A DNA stretch of 64,000 nucleotides from Solicola gregarius (GTDB taxonomy: Bacteria; Actinomycetota; Actinomycetes; Propionibacteriales; Nocardioidaceae): contig NZ_CP094970.1 of assembly GCF_025790165.1 (NCBI RefSeq), forward strand, positions 2,728,001-2,792,000, in the 5' to 3' direction. This document shows positions 59,831-64,000 of the stretch, in pieces; the stretch's first letter is position 1; every line of letters begins with the position of its first letter. Below the pieces are notes generated by a model. That model was not told the DNA's origin and did not search any database. It saw only the letters and a list, made by a program, of their open reading frames with translations. A program made the position numbers and the translations under genes.

Positions 59831-60606
59831 CTTGTCGCGGCCGCAGGGGCGTCGGGGCCGGGTTTGTGCTCCGTGGCGTGGTCGGACTGTGCGTGGTCCT
59901 GGCCCGCCTCAGACGCGTTGCTCGTTGACGGGTGAGGCTGCTGTACCGAAGCATTGGAGTCGGCCTGGGTTGGCAGCGGCGGGCGGTTGGAGTTTCCCTG
60001 GGCCTGGGTCGCGGCTTGATCGGGCAGCGACGAGTTGTCGCCGGTGTTCGAGGAGTTGGACGGGTCCGGCTTGTTGTCGGACGACTCCGATTGGTCGTCG
60101 TGCGCATCGACGCTGTTGTCGCCTTGCGAGCTCGTGTTGTCGATCTCCTGCGTGTCCCCGCTGTTCGACTCCTGCGACCCCGCGCTGTCGGGCTCGACCA
60201 GGTCCGGCCGCGAACTCTGCGACCTATCGGAATCCGTGCCGCCCGTGCGTGACGTGACCGCGGCGTTTGTCTCGTCCGTCCCTGCCGGCGACTGCGACGC
60301 GCCCGCGGATCGGGCGCTCGAGCCCAGGCCAGGGATCGGCAGGATCGCCGAATTCAGCGACGATCCGCCCATCAGGCTGATCGCCACGGCGACGAGGTAC
60401 GCTGCCGCAGGAGTCACGAGAGCGATGCCCCAGCGGCGGGCCCGATGAGCCCGTCGACCGGTAGCATCCACGAAAACCGGCCGGGTGACAACTGGGCGCG
60501 GACGCTCGGCGACGGTAGGCGAGTCGCCCGTGTCGGCGGTCGTAGCCGCAGTGGGGTTGGTGTCTGTGAAAGTCACGACCGGCGATTCTACAGGGCTCCC
60601 GGGCAT
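59827..60606 (-). CDS. Membrane-anchored low-complexity protein coupled to the polysaccharide synthase
   Basis: 259-aa protein with one membrane helix at about 59-80 (GIALVTPAAAYLVAVAISLM), a short basic cytoplasmic part and a 170-residue extracellular tail rich in Ser, Asn, Asp and Gln, with repeated SSNTGDNSS-like stretches. No family is recognised. The stop overlaps the next start (ATGA), so it is translated together with the deacetylase/GT2 protein and may assist its assembly. The start is uncertain: ATG 60606 or GTG 60573. Confidence 0.6.
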   Translation of the reverse strand: MPGSPVESPVVTFTDTNPTAATTADTGDSPTVAERPRPVVTRPVFVDATGRRAHRARRWGIALVTPAAAYLVAVAISLMGGSSLNSAILPIPGLGSSARSAGASQSPAGTDETNAAVTSRTGGTDSDRSQSSRPDLVEPDSAGSQESNSGDTQEIDNTSSQGDNSVDAHDDQSESSDNKPDPSNSSNTGDNSSLPDQAATQAQGNSNRPPLPTQADSNASVQQPHPSTSNASEAGQDHAQSDHATEHKPGPDAPAAATR

Positions 60607-60670
60607 ACGACCCAGTGATTCCCGACACTCGGTCGAGGCGTTGAAACACGGTTCGACGCCAGTGAATCGG

Positions 60671-60743
60671 TGGGCCCCGTGGGACTCGAACCCACAACCC
60701 GCGGATTAAAAGTCCGCTGCTCTGCCAATTGAGCTAGAGGCCC
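60671..60743 (-). tRNA. tRNA-Lys (TTT)
   Basis: Minus-strand cloverleaf: acceptor GGGCCTC/GGGGCCC (one C-G and T-G variation), anticodon stem GCGGA/TCCGC with loop CTTTTAA (anticodon TTT), T-arm TGTGGGTTCGAGTCCCACG, discriminator A. CCA is not encoded. Confidence 0.95.
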
Positions 60744-60967
60744 GCGACCGGCTCGGCACTCGGTCTGCGCGTTGACGGCGCCAAGTGGCCGGAGTCGGTT
60801 TCGTACGTCCGCGACGGTGTCGACGGCCGCGAGGGCAGCCTATCGGGACGTCTTCGGGCGGCAGGAGTTCCCCTGCCGGTCTACCGAGCTCCTGATGCAT
60901 TCTGCGACGTGACGGGGTTCCCGCGTCGTACAGTCTGGCCACCGCCTCGTCGACGAAAGGGAAGCCC

Positions 60968-61492
60968 ATGGCTGTAGGAGCACGTCGAGCCCTTGCGGGA
61001 TTGTTACTCCTCGGGCTCGCCGCACCGATCGGCCCCGCGTACGCCGACCGTGGTGGTGACGAGATCGAGGGCCAGGCGACGAGTGGCTCAGCCGCCGGCA
61101 AGATCCGGTCCGGCAAGTACACCGGCCACATCATCGAGGACGGCAAACCCTCGAAGAAGGAGTGGCTGCGGTTCCGGGTCACGAAGAAGCGCAAGTACGT
61201 CACCGGCTACGCCTCCCGGGTCTGGGTCATCTGCTACTCGTACCCGTCGACCTACACGCACCTCCCGGTGAAGTTCCGCGCACCCGCGGCGAAGATCAAG
61301 CGCGGCAAGGTCGACCGGCGGTGGAAGAGGAAGTTCACCGTCGACGGTGAGCGATACACCTTCAAGGGCCGCCTGAAGCTGAACCTCAGGAAGCGCACCG
61401 TTCGCGGCCAGATCTCCGTCGACTTCGCCTCGTGCGCGACGAAGCTCGGCGACCCGCCGTACTTCATACCGCTCCGAGCCCGGCACAAGTAG
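60968..61492 (+). CDS. Small secreted basic protein, unknown function
   Basis: 174-aa exported protein with a signal peptide (about 1-27, cleavage near PAYA-D). The mature part is Lys/Arg- and Tyr-rich with beta-like segments (KYVTGYASRVWVICYSYPST) and two or three cysteines. No family is recognised. Same strand as the following secreted orphan. Confidence 0.6.
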   Translation: MAVGARRALAGLLLLGLAAPIGPAYADRGGDEIEGQATSGSAAGKIRSGKYTGHIIEDGKPSKKEWLRFRVTKKRKYVTGYASRVWVICYSYPSTYTHLPVKFRAPAAKIKRGKVDRRWKRKFTVDGERYTFKGRLKLNLRKRTVRGQISVDFASCATKLGDPPYFIPLRARHK

Positions 61493-61496
61493 GCGT

Positions 61497-61515
61497 TTCT
61501 CGGTCGTGCCGAGAA
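61497..61515 (+). terminator. Short hairpin after the secreted protein
   Basis: ttctcgg-tcgtg-ccgagaa, a 7-bp perfect stem with a 5-nt loop, 4 bp after the stop codon. Modest size and no U-run. Confidence 0.4.
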
Positions 61516-61630
61516 GCGGCGCGACGTCGCCGGGGTATGTCCCCTCCGACGTCACGGGATCCGCGAGGCAACCATCCGGGCCTGCTCGCCGTTAGTAAGG
61601 GTGGATCTGTTCTCGAGCCCAGGGGGTCGC

Positions 61631-62284
61631 ATGACGGTGCGCCGTGCGGCGTGTGCGGTTGTGATCACCGCGCTGCTGGGTGGATGTGTCGTCGGGTCGG
61701 CCGCCGCGAACTCGGGCGAGGACCAGGCCGGCAAGCCCAGCTGGAAGCACAAGGGCGGTCGTGGCGACAGTTCGGCGAAGGCCGACCGGATCGCGCTCGA
61801 CGCGCTCGGTGATGCCGATCGCGGCGTCGACATCCAGTCGCTTGCCGTATTCAACCCCACCGACCTCGACTTCGTCGGCCTTTCGATCGCCGGGCGTGAC
61901 TTCCGAACGTCGCAGACTCGCTCGGTCGACGCATACCTCGACACCAACCGGCGCTGGAGCGGTCCGGAGTACCGGATCGTCGCGTTCAACAAGGTGCCGA
62001 CCAAGCACATCGCCGAAGTCCGGCTGTACCGGGTCGGCGACTGGGACACCGACGACCCGAAGCGCGTTACCTGCAAGCGGCTTCGGGTCCAGTTCGACGT
62101 CCCGGAGCGGAGCCAGATCAGGATCGCCGTGCCGCGTTCCTGTCTCGGCGGCGTACGCGGTCCGCTGCGGGCGAATGCGACCGTGTGGCGCCAGCAGCCG
62201 GCCGCCTGGAAGACCCGTCCCGCGCCCGGCGACGGCGCCGACGTCGTCCCCGAAGAGCATGAGCTGACCGAGGCGGCTCGCTGA
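61631..62284 (+). CDS. Exported or lipid-anchored protein, unknown function
   Basis: 217-aa protein with an N-terminal export signal. LLGGC at residues 16-20 looks like a lipobox, with an AXA site near SAAA as the alternative. The mature part has VDIQSLAVFNPTDLDFVGLS, then YRIVAFNKVPTKHIAEVRLY and RVQFDVPERSQIRIAVPRSC, giving a beta-sandwich look. It is a second secreted orphan after 60968, suggesting a surface-related gene pair. Confidence 0.6.
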   Translation: MTVRRAACAVVITALLGGCVVGSAAANSGEDQAGKPSWKHKGGRGDSSAKADRIALDALGDADRGVDIQSLAVFNPTDLDFVGLSIAGRDFRTSQTRSVDAYLDTNRRWSGPEYRIVAFNKVPTKHIAEVRLYRVGDWDTDDPKRVTCKRLRVQFDVPERSQIRIAVPRSCLGGVRGPLRANATVWRQQPAAWKTRPAPGDGADVVPEEHELTEAAR

Positions 62285-62326
62285 CGATCGAGTTCGCCAC
62301 CGGCCGACCACGATGCGTCCGCAGGT

Positions 62327-62340
62327 GTGGCGTACGCCAC
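62327..62340. promoter_or_regulatory. 14-bp perfect palindrome
   Basis: gtggcgtacgccac is self-complementary. It lies 43 bp after the preceding stop, in the 149-bp gap before the small gene at 62434. Confidence 0.35.
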
Positions 62341-62376
62341 GCCGAACGGCCCCCGGGCTCGAAATCGAGACCCGGC

Positions 62377-62396
62377 ACCTTACGCGCGCGTAAGGT
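62377..62396. promoter_or_regulatory. 20-bp perfect palindrome before the 47-aa gene
   Basis: accttacgcgcgcgtaaggt is fully self-complementary and lies 37 bp before ATG 62434. A dimeric-repressor site is the simplest reading. Confidence 0.5.
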
Positions 62397-62433
62397 AGGG
62401 CCGTTGACGAGGCAGCGAGAGGTGTCCGTGCAC

Positions 62434-62577
62434 ATGTCAGAGCCGCTCGACGTACGCCTGCGCGATGAACAGGCACTCGACGAGATCGAATTGACCAGCG
62501 ATCTCATCATCGCCGCGTCCGAGCACCCTGGACCCCTTACGCAGCAACAGGTCGACGACATCCTGGGTATCCCCTGA
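62434..62577 (+). CDS. 47-aa conserved-looking small protein
   Basis: MSEPLDVRLRDEQALDEIEL continues with TSDLIIAASEHPGPLTQQQV and ends VDDILGIP. It has the coding bias of a real gene and is amphipathic, acidic and probably helical. GTG 62428 or 62422 could extend it by a few residues and have gagagg upstream. Similar short proteins occur in actinobacteria, often near regulatory genes, but I cannot name a family. It lies 109 bp before the DUF47 gene. Confidence 0.6.
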   Translation: MSEPLDVRLRDEQALDEIELTSDLIIAASEHPGPLTQQQVDDILGIP

Positions 62578-62619
62578 GCGGGTCCGCCGGCACCGTCGTA
62601 CCGGCCGGGGCCGACCGTT

Positions 62620-62650
62620 TTGACGCGCGAGTAGCACCACCGCTTAGCAT
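62620..62650 (+). promoter_or_regulatory. Candidate promoter of the DUF47-Pit operon
   Basis: TTGACG (62620-62625) and TAGCAT (62645-62650) are separated by 19 nt, 36 bp upstream of the GTG of the DUF47 gene. Spacing is slightly long. Confidence 0.4.
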
Positions 62651-62686
62651 GGTCGCGGTCACTGCCCACCTCGACGGGAGAATCTC

Positions 62687-63304
62687 GTGCGGCTAAGACT
62701 CCGCCCCACGGAAGACACGTTCTACGATCTGTTCACCGAATCAGCCACGCATCTGGTGAACGGCGCCCGTCTGCTCGCTGCCATGTTGGACGTCGACAGC
62801 GACCGGCCCGCCATCGCCGAGCAGATGCGCGAGGCCGAGCACCAGGCGGACGAGACGACCCACGCGATCGTCCGGCGGGTGAACAGCACGTTCGTGACGC
62901 CGTTCGACCGCGAGGACATCTACCGGCTCGCGGGCATCCTCGACGACGTCATGGACTTCATGGAGGAGGCGGTCGACCTCATCGGGCTGTACGAGATCGG
63001 GGAGCTGCCGGCGGAGTTCGCGACCCAGGTCGAAGTACTCCAGCGGGCCGCGGAGCTGACCGCCGAGGCGATGCCTCGGCTGCGGACGATGAAAGACCTC
63101 GAGGAATACTGGATCGAGATCAACAGACTCGAGAACCAAGGCGATCGAAGTTACCGGCGCATCCTCGCGAAGCTGTTCAGCGGCAAGTACAAGGCCCTCG
63201 AGGTGCTCAAGCTCAAGGACGTCGTCGACGCCCTCGAACACGCGACCGATGCCCTCGAGACCGTCGCGAACACCATCGAGCAGATCGCCGTCAAGGAGAG
63301 CTGA
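62687..63304 (+). CDS. DUF47 family phosphate-transport accessory protein
   Basis: 205-aa PhoU-like helical protein: RLRPTEDTFYDLFTESATHL, EHQADETTHAIVRRVNSTFV, TPFDREDIYRLAGILDDVMD, LKDVVDALEHATDALETVAN. DUF47 proteins accompany Pit phosphate transporters and modulate them. GTG 62687 is preceded by gggaga. The transporter gene starts 2 bp after its stop. Confidence 0.92.
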   Translation: MRLRLRPTEDTFYDLFTESATHLVNGARLLAAMLDVDSDRPAIAEQMREAEHQADETTHAIVRRVNSTFVTPFDREDIYRLAGILDDVMDFMEEAVDLIGLYEIGELPAEFATQVEVLQRAAELTAEAMPRLRTMKDLEEYWIEINRLENQGDRSYRRILAKLFSGKYKALEVLKLKDVVDALEHATDALETVANTIEQIAVKES

Positions 63305-63306
63305 GC

Positions 63307-64000
63307 GTGGACGTCAGCCTTGCGCTGGTGATCGCGGTCGTCGTCGTCGCTCTCGTATTCGACTACACCAACGGCTTCCACGACGCCGCGAATGCAATCG
63401 CGACGTCGGTGTCGACGCGTGCGCTCACCCCGCGGATCGCACTTGCGATGGCCGCGATCATGAACTTCATCGGCGCCTTCCTCGGTACGGAGGTCGCCGA
63501 CACGATCGGGAGCATCATCGCCGGCGGCGTCGAGGGCGAGGGGGCACATGGCCTGACCGTCGTACTCGGGGCACTCGCCGGCGCGATCGTGTGGAACCTC
63601 ATCACCTGGTACTTCGGCCTGCCGTCGTCCTCCTCGCACGCGCTCATCGGCGGTCTGGTCGGCGCCGGGGTCGCATCGTCGAGCGCGGTCAAATGGGACG
63701 CGCTCATCGACAAGGTCCTGATCCCGATGGTGGTGTCGCCGCTGATCGGGTTCGGCGGCGCGTTCATGCTGATGATCGCGATCCTGTGGACCTTCCGGCA
63801 CTCGAGCCCGTGGCGGGTCGGGCGCGGCTTCCGGTTCGCGCAGACCATCTCGGCCGCGGGCATGGCGCTCGGGCACGGTCTGCAGGACGCCCAGAAGACC
63901 ATGGGCGTCATCTTCCTCGCGTTGCTCGCGAGCGGTCACTACAGCAAGGACGACGGCATCCCGCTGTGGGTCAAGATCTCGGCGGCGACGGCGATCTCGC
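63307..64000 (+). CDS. pit: Low-affinity inorganic phosphate transporter (Pit), 5' part
   Basis: 231 complete codons from GTG 63307 to the window edge; the 3' end is missing. Pit signatures: VFDYTNGFHDAANAIATSVS near the N-terminus and the second repeat element SAAGMALGHGLQDAQKTMGV. Several membrane helices (about 6-22, 40-58, 80-100, 150-175). It imports phosphate-metal complexes with protons. The pair with DUF47 is the usual actinobacterial arrangement. Confidence 0.94.
   Translation, partial: MDVSLALVIAVVVVALVFDYTNGFHDAANAIATSVSTRALTPRIALAMAAIMNFIGAFLGTEVADTIGSIIAGGVEGEGAHGLTVVLGALAGAIVWNLITWYFGLPSSSSHALIGGLVGAGVASSSAVKWDALIDKVLIPMVVSPLIGFGGAFMLMIAILWTFRHSSPWRVGRGFRFAQTISAAGMALGHGLQDAQKTMGVIFLALLASGHYSKDDGIPLWVKISAATAIS

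Overview
The window is high-GC, densely coded DNA with GTG starts, many ATGA stop/start overlaps and strongly C/G-biased third codon positions. The content (rpf behind a c-di-AMP riboswitch, tuberculostearate-type genes, a VKOR homologue, LIV transporter, PucR regulators, GH76 mannanase, fused MrpA/B antiporter) indicates an actinobacterial chromosome, probably of the Nocardioides/Kribbella kind. No rRNA, CRISPR array, prophage or intact insertion sequence was seen.

Layout. 1-6.2 kb is accessory-looking: an HTH regulator, a fatty-acid desaturase, small orphans, a phosphoglycerate-mutase-fold protein, a decayed PLP-enzyme fragment and two RibD/DHFR-like reductases, ending at tRNA-Phe. 6.3-11.7 kb holds a methyltransferase and an amino-acid/semialdehyde module (class III aminotransferase plus methylmalonate-semialdehyde dehydrogenase) divergent from its PucR regulator. 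11.8-15.1 kb carries a Tat-exported esterase, tRNA-Asp and tRNA-Glu, a zincin, a pirin and a HATPase protein. 15.2-17.9 kb is a two-gene operon for 10-methyl-branched fatty acids. 18-20.8 kb has a secreted protein and a two-component system read as one fused protein through a G7 tract. 20.9-28 kb is exonuclease III and the Mrp Na+/H+ antiporter operon. 28-38 kb is mixed: VKOR, AraC/DinB regulator, DeoR regulator with a GH76 enzyme, riboswitch-rpf, SH3/peptidase, cupin, MarR/NmrA.

38.2-54.6 kb is the largest coherent unit: two SDRs, a kinase-fold protein, an ACAD11-like dehydrogenase, a probable heteromeric acyl-CoA dehydrogenase pair, a quinone-oxidoreductase-type reductase, a fourth dehydrogenase, a PucR regulator, a complete LIV-type ABC importer and an acyl-CoA ligase. 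The kinase/ACAD11 pair is translationally coupled and resembles the two halves of vertebrate ACAD10/11, which points to uptake and breakdown of a hydroxylated or branched carboxylic acid through a phosphorylated 4-hydroxyacyl-CoA.

54.6-61 kb is cell-surface oriented: secreted CHRD-like protein, serine hydrolase, and a polysaccharide deacetylase/GT2 protein whose frame continues into an alpha/beta hydrolase, coupled to a low-complexity membrane protein; tRNA-Lys follows. 61-64 kb has secreted orphans, a 47-aa protein behind palindromes, and the DUF47-Pit phosphate uptake pair, the latter cut by the window edge.

All calls come from reading the sequence; no database search was run.
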